Positions 16,639 to 25,861 are shown, counted from the first letter of the stretch. The stretch is 64,000 nucleotides of DNA from Streptomyces sp. CB02980 (GCF_014451325.2 NZ_JACSCH020000002.1:682001-746000), one strand, 5' to 3'. The notes: generated by a model from the letters alone, not told the origin. Program-made: numbers and translations.

Positions 16639-16871
16639 TGCCCTGGCCTCAACCCCTCGTCATCGAGGATGAGATCGTCGCCTGCGCAGGGTGCGGGGAG
16701 TATCGGGACTGGCTCATCCTCTCCACTCGCGACGAGATCTGGCTGCGCTGCCGTGCCGGCCACCAGCAAGTCGAGCCTCGCCTCGACACCGCCTGGTACA
16801 ACCGCGCCGCCGGACCTGCGGACGCGACGCACGCCACGTTCGAGGGCTGCCTGCGGCACCTCGGCCACTGA
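16635..16871 (+). CDS. small zinc-finger-like protein, unknown
   Basis: A 78-residue protein with 'CAGCG' near residue 17 and 'RCRAGH' near 38, which together could bind one zinc ion, and a final 'CLRHLGH'. ATG 16635 has GAGGG upstream and overlaps the preceding stop. The frame is open further upstream (to 16194), but that part overlaps the relaxase gene. I do not recognise the family. It is part of the mobilization-linked block. Confidence 0.5.
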   Translation: MMPWPQPLVIEDEIVACAGCGEYRDWLILSTRDEIWLRCRAGHQQVEPRLDTAWYNRAAGPADATHATFEGCLRHLGH

Positions 16872-16945
16872 CCCTTCTCCCTGCGACCCCACCGGGCCCG
16901 CTGGCCCGCACTGTCCGACCTGTCACCGACAACACAGGGGTCCCC

Positions 16946-17632
16946 ATGCGCGTTCGCGTCGTCTCCATCCTCAGCCTCACGGCCGTCACTGCCCTCTCCG
17001 TACCCGCCTGCTCCACCGCCTCCCACAACCCCACGGCGTCTCCCTCCGCACCCGTCGCTCCCACCAGCGCGCGGGCCGGCGGCGAGGCACCTCTGCCGTC
17101 GGCAGCGCTGGAGCCGCTCCTGCTCGACGAAGACGACCTCGGCAGCGACTACACCCGCAAGAACGAACGGCCCACCCGATACGACGACGTCACTGTCCTG
17201 GGCTGCCCGGCCCTCGACGAACTCGGCGGCATGGCCGCCACCGGCGGCTCGCTCGCCCTCGCCCACAAGGCGAAGGCGTCCTTCACCTACGCCGGCGGCG
17301 GCTCGGAAGTGTCCGAGGAGCTGTACAGCGACTCTGCCGACAAGCTGTCAGACAGCATCGGCCGGATCTTCGAGGCCATGACCGGCTGCCCCGAGTACCA
17401 GGTGCTCACCGGCAGCACCGCCATCGACATCACGACGCGAAAAGCAGCAGCTCCCCAGCTCGGCGACGAGCAGTGGAGCCAGCTCCTGACCTTCTCCGTC
17501 GGCGGACGCAGCACGGTCGTCAAGCAGACCGCGGTCCGCACCGGGGCCGTGCTGCTGATCGTCTCCGGCTCGCCAGCCCTCGTCGACCGGCACCTCGGGA
17601 AGGCGCACTCCAAGATGAGCGCACCGCGCTGA
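16946..17632 (+). CDS. secreted lipoprotein, possible PknH-type sensor domain
   Basis: A 228-residue protein with a lipoprotein signal: basic start, hydrophobic core and lipobox 'SVPAC' with Cys22. After a Ser/Pro/Thr-rich linker the folded part ('LLLDEDDLGSDY...' through 'VSGSPALVDRHLGKAH') resembles actinobacterial extracellular sensor domains of the PknH C-terminal type, including two cysteines ('LGCPALDEL' and 'TGCPEYQVL') that could form a disulfide. It should be anchored outside the membrane. Family assignment is tentative. Confidence 0.65.
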   Translation: MRVRVVSILSLTAVTALSVPACSTASHNPTASPSAPVAPTSARAGGEAPLPSAALEPLLLDEDDLGSDYTRKNERPTRYDDVTVLGCPALDELGGMAATGGSLALAHKAKASFTYAGGGSEVSEELYSDSADKLSDSIGRIFEAMTGCPEYQVLTGSTAIDITTRKAAAPQLGDEQWSQLLTFSVGGRSTVVKQTAVRTGAVLLIVSGSPALVDRHLGKAHSKMSAPR

Positions 17633-17784
17633 CTTCTGTCTTTCGTTCATCAGTGCCCCGCCAAGACATGCTGCGGGTACTGATGAGCCCGCTATTGGAC
17701 AGTGTCCTGACTCAAGGGGCGGGCGCGTGACTGGGATTGAGTATGGTCACAGCCCCGACTCGTCTGCTGTGAGGTCTGCTCTGC

Positions 17785-18447
17785 ATGGATGCCACTGACG
17801 GTTACCCCAGTTACCCAGTCACCGTCCGGATGAACGGAACAGTCCTCTCAGGCCACACTACCGTTCCAATACCCGAGGACCGCTGCTGCTTCGCCTCGTA
17901 TCTTGGCTTCTCATCGGAGGAGTCCGTGGAGAGTACGGCGATACACGAGGCGGGGCATGCGGTCGCCGGGTTCCTTGTGGGAGTGCCGGCTGTGCCCGTC
18001 GAGGTCGTCGTCGACCCCCCGTGTCCCGAGTGCGGTGCCTTCCGTGCACACGGCCGCAACGCGAGCGTTCCCCTGAACATAGCGTCAGCCTCGGACACGC
18101 TGATGGTTCTGGCTGCCGGGGTACAAGCAGAACTCCTCTGGAACACGTCGAAGGGAGAACTGACTCCAGAGAGACGTTGGGCAATCGAAGTAGGCGGGTT
18201 CGGCGACCAGGAGCTTGCCCAGCAGGTGGCCGAGGCCACCGCGACCGTGCCAGGCAGCGGATGGAGTGCACTCGACTACGGACCGCCCGGCCCAGGGTTG
18301 CCGCCGTGGAACTGGGCGTACCAACAGCAGCGGGCACTGGTCGCGCTGACCGTTGCCTGGCCCCGCGTCTCGGCGATAGCCGAGCACCTGACACGCGAGA
18401 ACCTGATGACGGCGGAGGCCGTCACCGACCTGTTGACCTCGCAATGA
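17785..18447 (+). CDS. HEAGH-motif metalloprotease-like protein (M41-like)
   Basis: A 220-residue protein with 'STAIHEAGHAVAGFLVG' at about residues 51-67, the HExxH zinc motif in the form found in FtsH (M41) and related peptidases. There is no AAA ATPase domain or membrane helix. A C-P-x-C ('PPCPECG') near residue 80 and a helical C-terminus follow. Stand-alone HEAGH proteins are common on Streptomyces mobile elements, and their targets are unknown. A terminator-like hairpin follows at 18485. Confidence 0.65.
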   Translation: MDATDGYPSYPVTVRMNGTVLSGHTTVPIPEDRCCFASYLGFSSEESVESTAIHEAGHAVAGFLVGVPAVPVEVVVDPPCPECGAFRAHGRNASVPLNIASASDTLMVLAAGVQAELLWNTSKGELTPERRWAIEVGGFGDQELAQQVAEATATVPGSGWSALDYGPPGPGLPPWNWAYQQQRALVALTVAWPRVSAIAEHLTRENLMTAEAVTDLLTSQ

Positions 18448-18484
18448 CTCCCCCACGGGCTCGGACGGCGCGAGGCCCGGCGCA

Positions 18485-18525
18485 CCACGAAGCCCGGCAT
18501 CTGAATCAGGGGCCGGGCTTCGTGG
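18485..18525. terminator. bidirectional hairpin terminator
   Basis: Perfect 14-base arms CCACGAAGCCCGGC (18485-18498) and its complement (18512-18525) lie between convergent genes ending at 18447 and 18581. There is no U tract, as usual in streptomycetes. Confidence 0.75.
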
Positions 18526-18580
18526 AACGCGTGCGGGTAGCTCGCCTCCCCATCGAGAGCTGAGGGGCAGGCATAGGTGT

Positions 18581-19390
18581 TCAGCTGGCAGGGGCGCGAA
18601 GGAGCCTGTCCTGGGTGCTTGCGGGCAGCACCCCACGTAGGACCGGGGCACTGGAGCTGAGCGAGGCGGCGAAGCGCGCGACGAGGTCGTGCGGCACGCT
18701 GGCGCTGAAGGAGGCGGCCCACAGGTAGGACTCCCCAAGAGCGGGTTCCGCCCACGCCTGCCATCCGACCGGACCCACCACGTCGGCCTCAGCAGTGAGA
18801 GCGCGGGGGTCGGCGTCCTGGATGAGCGGCGGAACCTCGCCGAGGCTGAGGTGCGAGGTGAAGGTGGGGTCCGTCGCCCCTGCGTCGGGCTGGTCGATGT
18901 CGCGGAGCCAGCCATGCGCCGTGGCGGCGTCGAGGACCAAGTCGGGCCCGGCGAACGCGGTGGCGGTCTCCTCGCGGGCGTCGAGCGCGACGAGGAAGTC
19001 TGTCAGGACTTCACCCGGGACGTCGGTCGTGAAGTAGGCCGACCACTGCGCGAGCGGACTGTCGGTGTCCACGCGGGCGGACACCTGCCAGGCGACCGGA
19101 AGCTCGCCCAAGTGGAACGGCTCGTCCGGCAGGGCCCATTGCGCCCACCGGAGAGTGTCGGGGCTGATGTGAAGGACGGTGCTGCGCAGGACCTGCCGGT
19201 CTTCCGGTGCCTCGTCCGGCTCCTGACATCCGCGGACGATCGCGAGACTCGTCCAGCCGAGGCTGGCGAGCGTGTCCGCGACGACGTCGTAGAGACGTCC
19301 GTCGTCACCGGCCAGGTGGCGGGGGCCGACCCAGTAATGGGACTGGGCGTTGCTCGGGGTGGATGGTTCGAGCGGGGAGTTGTGGTTCAG
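18581..19390 (-). CDS. DUF317-domain protein, likely CTG start
   Basis: A 269-residue protein of the DUF317 type, seen almost only in Streptomyces and its mobile elements. It has 'SHYWVGPRHLAGDD' near the start, 'TSLAIVRGCQ', and two related halves each with W-x-A/S-Y/S-F-x-x-x-VP ('WSAYFTTDVPGEVLTDFLVALD' and 'WAASFSASVPHDLVARFAASL'). The frame lacks ATG/GTG/TTG near the natural beginning. GGAGG stands 5 bases before a CTG at 19390, which I take as the start. The in-frame ATG at 19525 would add 45 low-quality residues and overlap the upstream gene. Function is unknown. Confidence 0.65.
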   Translation of the reverse strand: MNHNSPLEPSTPSNAQSHYWVGPRHLAGDDGRLYDVVADTLASLGWTSLAIVRGCQEPDEAPEDRQVLRSTVLHISPDTLRWAQWALPDEPFHLGELPVAWQVSARVDTDSPLAQWSAYFTTDVPGEVLTDFLVALDAREETATAFAGPDLVLDAATAHGWLRDIDQPDAGATDPTFTSHLSLGEVPPLIQDADPRALTAEADVVGPVGWQAWAEPALGESYLWAASFSASVPHDLVARFAASLSSSAPVLRGVLPASTQDRLLRAPAS

Positions 19391-19418
19391 GTGCGCCTCC
19401 AAAGGGCTGTGTACGGCT

Positions 19419-19703
19419 CTACTGCCCGCCGACCGGGCAAGCAGATCGGCGGGGGCGGCGCGGGGGCGCCAGCACGGGCGCCTGCCACGCGAAGGCGACG
19501 GCCACCTCGGGCGGAAGAGGACCAAGCTGGCTATCCTCGTCCCTCCACTCAGCCAGGTAGACGACGGGCTTCTCCTTCTCGTCCAGGGCTTCGACTATCT
19601 GCGCTGCCCGGTGGGCCATAGGGAAGAACGGGTTCATCGCCAGCCGCAAAGGCGCGCTGCGATCACACGCGGAGAGGCGATCGATGAGGTCGCCGACGGT
19701 CAT
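19419..19703 (-). CDS. unknown actinobacterial protein
   Basis: A 94-residue protein with 'TVGDLIDRLSACD', 'LRLAMNPFFPMAHR', 'VVYLAEW' and 'PLPPEVAVAFAWQ' segments, a pattern I associate with a small protein that often accompanies DUF317 genes. I chose the ATG at 19703, which has GGAG about 10 bases upstream, over the GTG at 19742, which has none. It is on the same strand as the DUF317 genes on both sides. Function is unknown. Confidence 0.6.
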   Translation of the reverse strand: MTVGDLIDRLSACDRSAPLRLAMNPFFPMAHRAAQIVEALDEKEKPVVYLAEWRDEDSQLGPLPPEVAVAFAWQAPVLAPPRRPRRSACPVGGQ

Positions 19704-19802
19704 CTCCGGTCGCTCCAATTGGGGGAAGCCTCCTTGAGTCACGGGTGTTGGGGCAGGCGGACTCTCGAACCGCCTGATGTACAGGGGACTCGAGGCTCGC
19801 CC

Positions 19803-20156
19803 TCACAGGGGCCGGGAGGTCTCCAGCACACGGGCCACGGCGGCGGCCACAACGTCGGCCGGCGTCTGAGTGTCGAAGGCAATGTTGTAGCCAGGCACCT
19901 TCGCGGTACCGGTGACGGCAATCTTCCAACCCTCACCGTCGGTACCGGGGCGACCTAGCGGATACCAGCCGAGGTAGAAGCGTCCGTCCTTGGAGCTGAC
20001 GTGCACATCGGCCCGGTCGTCCACGACCACGTGAAAGTCGTCGGCGGAAAATTGGTCCATCACGAGCGTGGGCTGGCCCGGACCAAGCTGCCATTCGCGC
20101 AGCCGCAGGGCCTGGATAGTGGTGGAGAATCCGGGGCTCACAGGAGCCGCGGTCAT
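19803..20156 (-). CDS. unknown protein of the DUF317 neighbourhood
   Basis: A 117-residue protein rich in beta-strand-like segments ('DDFHVVVDDRADVHVSSKDGRFYLGWYP' and 'WKIAVTGTAKVPGYNIAFD') with a C-terminal helix. 'FYLGWYP' resembles the strand motif of DUF317 proteins, so this may be a single-domain relative. It is first in a three-gene run on the minus strand. The gap to the divergent caspase-STAND gene (20157-20415) holds promoters for both sides. Confidence 0.55.
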   Translation of the reverse strand: MTAAPVSPGFSTTIQALRLREWQLGPGQPTLVMDQFSADDFHVVVDDRADVHVSSKDGRFYLGWYPLGRPGTDGEGWKIAVTGTAKVPGYNIAFDTQTPADVVAAAVARVLETSRPL

Positions 20157-20415
20157 GGGCCTTCACCTCACTGACCTGTGGGTTTCGGGGAAGGTCATCT
20201 ACGTTGACATGCCCCGCACCCGTTGGCCAGTCTTCCGTGGATCTTTCCTGTCTGCCCCAGGCGAACGGAATCCGCACGTCGCTTGTAGGGTCTCAGCTTT
20301 CCTGGCCAGATCTCAGACCAACTGGCCACCGTGTGGCCAGAAATCCCATCCCGGCATCCGGTCCGCCTCCTAGTCTGTTCTGAGGCGATCACGGGCGAGG
20401 CGGAAGGCGCGAAGC

Positions 20416-22548
20416 GTGGCTGGGGACGATCTACCGGGGAAGGCCGACGACCTTGCCGTGGTCCTTTCGGTGTCCGAGTTCCAGCTTGCGCACGCTGGCG
20501 CCAGCAGTGAGGAAGAGGACGAGGAAGACCCACCGGAACGATCGACCTGGGAGGAGCTCAAGTTCGCCGAGCACCTCGGTGAGCTCGTTGCCGAGCGCTT
20601 GTCGGGAGTGCTGGCCGGTCCTCCGGATCACCTGCACAACCCGAATTTTTCGACCGTCGCCGATCGCCTCAAGCAGTTGCTGAACGACATCAGGGACGGC
20701 GGGGATGCGATCGTCCATGTCCTCAGTCACGGCTTGGTCGAACCCGGCTCGAACGAGCTGTGCGTCGTCGCCACGGACTCCCTGCCCTCCGATCACCGGG
20801 ACGTCTTCGAGACAGTTTTCGGGATCACACGGTTCCTCACCCAGGCGCGCAGGTGCTCCGGGCACGTATTGCTGCTGCTCGACGTCTGCCACAGCGGGGC
20901 CGGCATCGATCCGACCAAGGCGATCACGTTCGCCGACCGCCGTGCGTTCGTCATCGCGGCCTGCCCGTCCAAGGACCAGGCATGGGGCGGCCGATTCTCC
21001 CAGGCGGTCAGCGACGTCCTCAAAGGTCTGACTCAGGGCCACAGTGAGATCCACCCGAGTGAGCGCTTCGTCCGTCTCACGTGGTTCAAGGACGCGGTGC
21101 ACAAACGGGTGCGACAGCTGTCAACGGACGCGGGCCATCCCGTGCAGGAGGTTGTCTCCAGCGACCTGTACGGGATCGTGACCGAGTTCCTGCCCAACCC
21201 GTGGTTCAGCGAGGACCCCGCAGAGGTCCTGAATCTGAAGAACTACTGGGACCTGCAGGAGTTCATCGTCGGGAACGTGCACGAGTCGCTCGATGTGCAT
21301 CACTACCTGTCACGGGCGTCCGGGCGCGACACCGCGCAGCAGACTCAGTCGACCTGCCACTTCAAGGGTCGTGAAGCGGAGCTGGAACGGATCCGCGCGT
21401 GGCTTGAGAGCGGCGCGGAGGAAGGTGCGACGCTCTGTGTCGTCACCGGGAGTCCCGGGGCCGGCAAGTCCGCGCTGCTGGGCGTCGTGGTCTGCTGCGC
21501 CCACCCGCAACTGGTCAAGAGACTCAGGCCGGTCATGCAGAGCATCCAGACGAAGCTCCGTCCCCATCCCCGCTCCCGAGTGGCCGCGGTGCACGCGCGG
21601 GGCATGGTCCTGAGCCAGGTCGTCGACACAGTCGCCGCCCAGCTCGATCTTCCGCTGCCGCCGGAAGGCTGGACCGCTCAGAAACTAGTCGATGCGGTCG
21701 CCGGGCTGGCGGAGGAACCTCTGATCGTGGTGGATGCCCTGGACGAAGCCATCGAGAGCGTCCAGATCAGTGTGGAGCTGCTGCTGCCGCTGGCGAACCG
21801 GGAGGACCGGGGCGGTGGCCGACGGCGGGCATGCCAGCTCCTGGTGGGTGTGCGCCCCTATTGGGACAAGCTTCCCCAGTTGGCGGAGGCTGCTCGTGGC
21901 GCCCGCCAGTCGCTGGTCGATCTGGACGCCGTCGACCGGGCCGGGCTCAGGCAGGCCCTGACCGATTACATCAACGAGATGCTCGGTGATACGGACACCT
22001 ACCTCACCCGCGGGAAGGAGCTGAGCAAGGTCGCCAAGGGCGCGGCCGAACGCATCGAGCGCCACGCCAAAGGGGGAGAGTTCCTCAAGGCCCAGCTGTC
22101 CGTCCGGTACCTCAAGGCCGCGGCCCCGGTCACCGACGAGGAGCTCGAGCGTGCGCTCAGCGGACTGCCCCTGACCTTCGCCGCCCTGCTGGAGACACAG
22201 TTGAGTGAGGAGCGCACCCATCCGTGGGCACGCCCGGTCCTTGCAGCCCTGGCCTTCAGCGCGGGGAGCGGGATGCCTGCCGACGCGGTCGCCGATGTCG
22301 CGCCCGAATTCCACCCCCGGAAGGCGTGGCCGACCCGTGCCGACATCCGTTCGGCGCTGGATCATGTGGCGTTCTACCTCCGGAAGGACGTGGACCCGAC
22401 GCACGGGACGACGCTCTACCGGCTCTTCCACCAGGAGCTGGTCGACCATCTGCGGCTCCACCCGCGCGGCGGACCCGGCCCGTTGGCCGGGTCGCTCGCC
22501 GACCGACCGGAGGAAGGACCGGGTGCGGGCCCGGTGACGGCGTCATGA
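20416..22548 (+). CDS. caspase-like protease fused to STAND/AAA ATPase
   Basis: A 710-residue protein. Residues 1 to about 260 form a C14 caspase-type domain: His105 in 'VLSHG' and Cys158 in 'LLDVCHSG' make the catalytic pair. Residues about 310-640 form a STAND/AAA ATPase: Walker A 'GSPGAGKSAL' (Lys351), Walker B 'LIVVDALDEA' (Asp440-Glu444) and 'LVGVRPYWDKL' as the sensor region. The start is a GTG with GGAAGG 8 bases upstream. The end overlaps the WD40 gene (ATGA). Related caspase-STAND-WD40 proteins are thought to be prokaryotic immune receptors that kill the infected cell by proteolysis. This one is divided over two genes. Confidence 0.85.
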   Translation: MAGDDLPGKADDLAVVLSVSEFQLAHAGASSEEEDEEDPPERSTWEELKFAEHLGELVAERLSGVLAGPPDHLHNPNFSTVADRLKQLLNDIRDGGDAIVHVLSHGLVEPGSNELCVVATDSLPSDHRDVFETVFGITRFLTQARRCSGHVLLLLDVCHSGAGIDPTKAITFADRRAFVIAACPSKDQAWGGRFSQAVSDVLKGLTQGHSEIHPSERFVRLTWFKDAVHKRVRQLSTDAGHPVQEVVSSDLYGIVTEFLPNPWFSEDPAEVLNLKNYWDLQEFIVGNVHESLDVHHYLSRASGRDTAQQTQSTCHFKGREAELERIRAWLESGAEEGATLCVVTGSPGAGKSALLGVVVCCAHPQLVKRLRPVMQSIQTKLRPHPRSRVAAVHARGMVLSQVVDTVAAQLDLPLPPEGWTAQKLVDAVAGLAEEPLIVVDALDEAIESVQISVELLLPLANREDRGGGRRRACQLLVGVRPYWDKLPQLAEAARGARQSLVDLDAVDRAGLRQALTDYINEMLGDTDTYLTRGKELSKVAKGAAERIERHAKGGEFLKAQLSVRYLKAAAPVTDEELERALSGLPLTFAALLETQLSEERTHPWARPVLAALAFSAGSGMPADAVADVAPEFHPRKAWPTRADIRSALDHVAFYLRKDVDPTHGTTLYRLFHQELVDHLRLHPRGGPGPLAGSLADRPEEGPGAGPVTAS

Positions 22549-25034
22549 CCGGGGACGAAGAGGCCGTCTTCCGGCGGCTGCTGTCCAGCCTGCCGCGCTA
22601 CGGCACCGGTCGGCGCTGGGACCTCGCCGATCCCTACCTGCGGCGGCATGCCGCCGAGCACGCGGCCCGGGTGGGCGGCGACCTGCTCGGCGAACTCCTC
22701 TCCGACGGCGAGTACCTCGTGAACGCGGACCCGAGGTCCGTCACCTCGGCACTCTCCCCTTTCCGGGACGTGTACGGGGGCTTCATCCAGGAGCTGCTCG
22801 ACGTGTACTGCGCCTCTGTCAGCTGGCACCAGCGGGTGGATCCAGGAGCGCGACGTCAGATCCTTGCCCTGGACGCCGTGCGCCTCGGCCACCGGGAGCT
22901 GGCGGCAAGCATGGAGCGCCTGCCGGGCGGCCGCGTGCTTCCGTGGCACTGCGTGTGGTCGAGCGCCACCAACGTCTCCCCATCGGCCGGCGCCACCATG
23001 ACCGGCCACGCTGAGGCCATCACCGCCCTGACCGTGACCGAGGTCGCCGACCGTCTGGTGGCGGCAACGGGCTGTAAGGACCGTACGGTTCGGATCTGGG
23101 ACCTCACCACCGGCCGGACGCGGCACGTGCTGCTTCACGGTTCGCCGGTCACCAGCCTCGCCTCCACCCTTCTCGACGGCCTGCCGGTCCTGCTGACCGG
23201 CGGCGAGCGGGTCACCCGGTGGGATCTGTCGACCGGCCGTCCGATGGGCTCGGTGTCCGTGGGATCTCCCGTCAGGCAGCTCGCCATCGACGACTCCGGT
23301 CTGATCGCCATGGCCACCGAGACCTTCCCGTATGTGGCCGACCTGCGTGCGGAATCGGAACCTCCCCGGCCGGTGCGAACCGCAGGACAGCGGGTACGGT
23401 TCGTGGCCGTCTGCCGCGAAGGGCACAGCCGCTTCGCGCTCGCCGTCACCGAGGGCAGCTACGTCAGCGCCTTCGCCCTGCCCGGCGGCGAGCTCCGGTA
23501 CCGGTCCGTGCTGCGCCGCAACGGCGACGCGGCGGACCGGATCACCGCCCTCGCCACCCGTGACGTCGACGGTCAGTGTGTGGCGGTCGTCGGCCACGCG
23601 AGCGGAGCCTGTACGGCCTTCCACGCACACAGCGGCCTGCTCGTCCACTCCCTGCTCCACCCGGCCGTCACCGAGGGACGGGCGCCCCGGGGGGTGCGTA
23701 ACGAGGTCGACTCCATCGAAATCCACCCGTCAGCGCATGGCTGGCGGGCTGTCGCGGGCCACCGGGACGGCATGCTGCGCACCTGGGACCTCTACTCCGG
23801 CGGACTGCTGCACGAGGAACGCGCGCACGCCAGCTCCGTAACGGATCTCGTGACCACGACCGTGGACGACCGCCTCGTGCTGCTGACCGCCTCGGAGGAC
23901 GACACAGTCCGCTCCTGGGATGCGGAGACGGGCGCACTGCGGGACGTCCTCGCCGGCCATACCAGTGGGGTCACCCGCGTCGCGCCGGCCCTGTCCGGAG
24001 TGTCCGGTACCCGGCCGGTGGCGGTGACCGTGTCGAAGGACCGGACCGTGCGTACTTGGGACCTGCGCAACCGCCGGACGGGCCGGCTTCCCGGCGAACA
24101 TCCGAACTGGGTCCGCACCCTCGGCCTCCACCGCATCGACGGACGGCTGTACGCCGTCACCTCCTGCCGCGACGCCGCCATCCGGGTCCTCGACGCGGAC
24201 ACCGGCGAGAAGGTACGGGAGTTCACGGATCCGGACGGGCAGCCCCTCCAGGCCGCCGACGTCCTCACGCAGAGCGGGTTGACCTGGATCGCCGCGGGCG
24301 GAGAGCAGGGCCGGCTGCACCTGTGGGAGTACGGCACGCCGGAGCCGCGGGAAAGCACGGCCCCCGGCCCCAGCGCAGTCACCACGCTGGCCATCCTCGC
24401 CCCGGACCTGGTCGGGTTCCAGATGGTCGCAGGTAGGAACGACGGAGCGTTGGCCGTCTGGTCTCCGGGCCTGGGTGAGGAACCACGGCTACTAGCCCCG
24501 CCCGGGCATGGCAGGGACGCTGGAGTGTCCGCACTGGCCGTCGCCGAGACCCCGGGCGGACCGGTGGTCTTCAGCGGAACATACGACGGCACCTGCCGGA
24601 CGATGCTCCTGCGTAACAGGCGCCTGCTGCACAGCCACCGCCTTGGGACACCTGTCAAGGCGGTGGCGATCGGATCGGTCGCCGGTGAGCCGGTCACCGC
24701 TGCGGGCGACGAAGGCGGCCGGATCACCCTGAACCGCTTGGCGGACGGCACGGTACTGCGCACCCTGGTTGCCCACACGGGCCCCGTGCGCTCCCTCGCC
24801 TTCTCCCGGGTCGGTCACGTGGACGCCCTGGTCTCGGGCAGCTCCGACGGCACCGTCCGCATCTGGGAGACCTCGACCGGCACTCAGCTCGACCGCATCG
24901 ACCTCCCGGACTACGTCCAGACCGTCGCCCATGCCGACGGCGTACTAGCCATCGGCTACGGGCGCGAGGTCTCCGTGTTCGCCCCATCAAGCCGGCCGAC
25001 CCGACCGGAACACCGAGCAGAAGGAAGCCGATGA
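22545..25034 (+). CDS. WD40 beta-propeller protein, partner of the caspase-STAND protein
   Basis: An 829-residue protein. The first 150 residues are helical ('RRWDLADPYLRRHAAEHAARVG', 'LLSDGEYLVNADP'), which in fused NACHT-WD40 proteins is the segment between the ATPase and the propellers. From about 150 to 812 there are many WD40 repeats with GH...D-x-TVRIWD endings, for example 'KDRTVRIWDLTTG', 'EDDTVRSWDAETG', 'KDRTVRTWDLRN' and 'SDGTVRIWETSTG', enough for two propellers. WD40 domains in STAND proteins sense ligands or hold the protein inactive. It overlaps both neighbours by ATGA, so all three products are probably made in step. Confidence 0.85.
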   Translation: MTGDEEAVFRRLLSSLPRYGTGRRWDLADPYLRRHAAEHAARVGGDLLGELLSDGEYLVNADPRSVTSALSPFRDVYGGFIQELLDVYCASVSWHQRVDPGARRQILALDAVRLGHRELAASMERLPGGRVLPWHCVWSSATNVSPSAGATMTGHAEAITALTVTEVADRLVAATGCKDRTVRIWDLTTGRTRHVLLHGSPVTSLASTLLDGLPVLLTGGERVTRWDLSTGRPMGSVSVGSPVRQLAIDDSGLIAMATETFPYVADLRAESEPPRPVRTAGQRVRFVAVCREGHSRFALAVTEGSYVSAFALPGGELRYRSVLRRNGDAADRITALATRDVDGQCVAVVGHASGACTAFHAHSGLLVHSLLHPAVTEGRAPRGVRNEVDSIEIHPSAHGWRAVAGHRDGMLRTWDLYSGGLLHEERAHASSVTDLVTTTVDDRLVLLTASEDDTVRSWDAETGALRDVLAGHTSGVTRVAPALSGVSGTRPVAVTVSKDRTVRTWDLRNRRTGRLPGEHPNWVRTLGLHRIDGRLYAVTSCRDAAIRVLDADTGEKVREFTDPDGQPLQAADVLTQSGLTWIAAGGEQGRLHLWEYGTPEPRESTAPGPSAVTTLAILAPDLVGFQMVAGRNDGALAVWSPGLGEEPRLLAPPGHGRDAGVSALAVAETPGGPVVFSGTYDGTCRTMLLRNRRLLHSHRLGTPVKAVAIGSVAGEPVTAAGDEGGRITLNRLADGTVLRTLVAHTGPVRSLAFSRVGHVDALVSGSSDGTVRIWETSTGTQLDRIDLPDYVQTVAHADGVLAIGYGREVSVFAPSSRPTRPEHRAEGSR

Positions 25035-25861
25035 CCCGCATTCTCGCCATCCACGGCGTCAACCAATACGACCCGGCGCGCACACCCGAAGCGGCGGCCG
25101 CCCGCCTCGGCGCGGTCTGGCACAAGGCCCTCAACCGGGAGCTGCCCGTCCCCGTGGATGCCGTGGACATGCGCCTGGTGTACTACGCGGACCTGCTGCG
25201 TCCCACCGGTCCCGCCGCGCAGGGCGCCACTGACGACCTCGACCACCTGTCGCCCGAGGCTGCTGACGCCGCCCGCCGATGGGGCGAACTGCACGGCCTC
25301 GATCTGAACAAGGCACAGGGCCGGGCCCTGACGCCCGTCCGCTGGGTTGCGGACGCCGTCGCCCACCGCAAGGGGCTGGACACCAAACTCGTGCGCAGGT
25401 TCGTGGCCTCCTACTTCCCCGAGCTCGTCGGCTACCTGCACTCCCCCGCACGCCAGGCGGTGCAGCAGCGGCTGGCGGACGCCATCGCCAAGGAGTCCCC
25501 CACGGTTCTGATCGCCCACTCACTGGGATCGGTCGTCGCCTACGACACGCTCTGGCGGCACGCCCACAAGGTCGACGTGCTGCTCACCATCGGGTCGCCG
25601 CTGGCCATGCCGGACATCGTCTTCCCACACCTCCACCACACCCCCAGGTCGGGCAAGGGAGTACGGCCACAGACGGTGGGCCACTGGATCAACATCGCCG
25701 ACCCCGGAGACCTGGTCGCCATCCCGCAACCGCTCACCAACCACTTTGACGACGTGAATTCGAACGTCTCGGCGGGTATCGGTGCCTTCAGCTTCCACAA
25801 GGCCGCGTCCTATCTCAAGTGCTCCGCCACAGCCAAGGCGCTCGCTCCGTTCCTCAAGTAG
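25031..25861 (+). CDS. alpha/beta hydrolase, third gene of the caspase-STAND operon
   Basis: A 276-residue alpha/beta hydrolase. 'ILAIHGVNQ' is the oxyanion strand, 'IAHSLGS' holds the nucleophile Ser164, 'NIADPGDLV' is a candidate for the acid, and 'SFHKAASYL' near 257 supplies the histidine. This form is found in esterase/lipase-like proteins that sit beside conflict-system genes. There is no signal peptide, so it acts inside the cell, perhaps as a second effector against lipids or as a substrate of the caspase. It is ATGA-coupled to the WD40 gene and followed by a terminator. Confidence 0.8.
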   Translation: MTRILAIHGVNQYDPARTPEAAAARLGAVWHKALNRELPVPVDAVDMRLVYYADLLRPTGPAAQGATDDLDHLSPEAADAARRWGELHGLDLNKAQGRALTPVRWVADAVAHRKGLDTKLVRRFVASYFPELVGYLHSPARQAVQQRLADAIAKESPTVLIAHSLGSVVAYDTLWRHAHKVDVLLTIGSPLAMPDIVFPHLHHTPRSGKGVRPQTVGHWINIADPGDLVAIPQPLTNHFDDVNSNVSAGIGAFSFHKAASYLKCSATAKALAPFLK

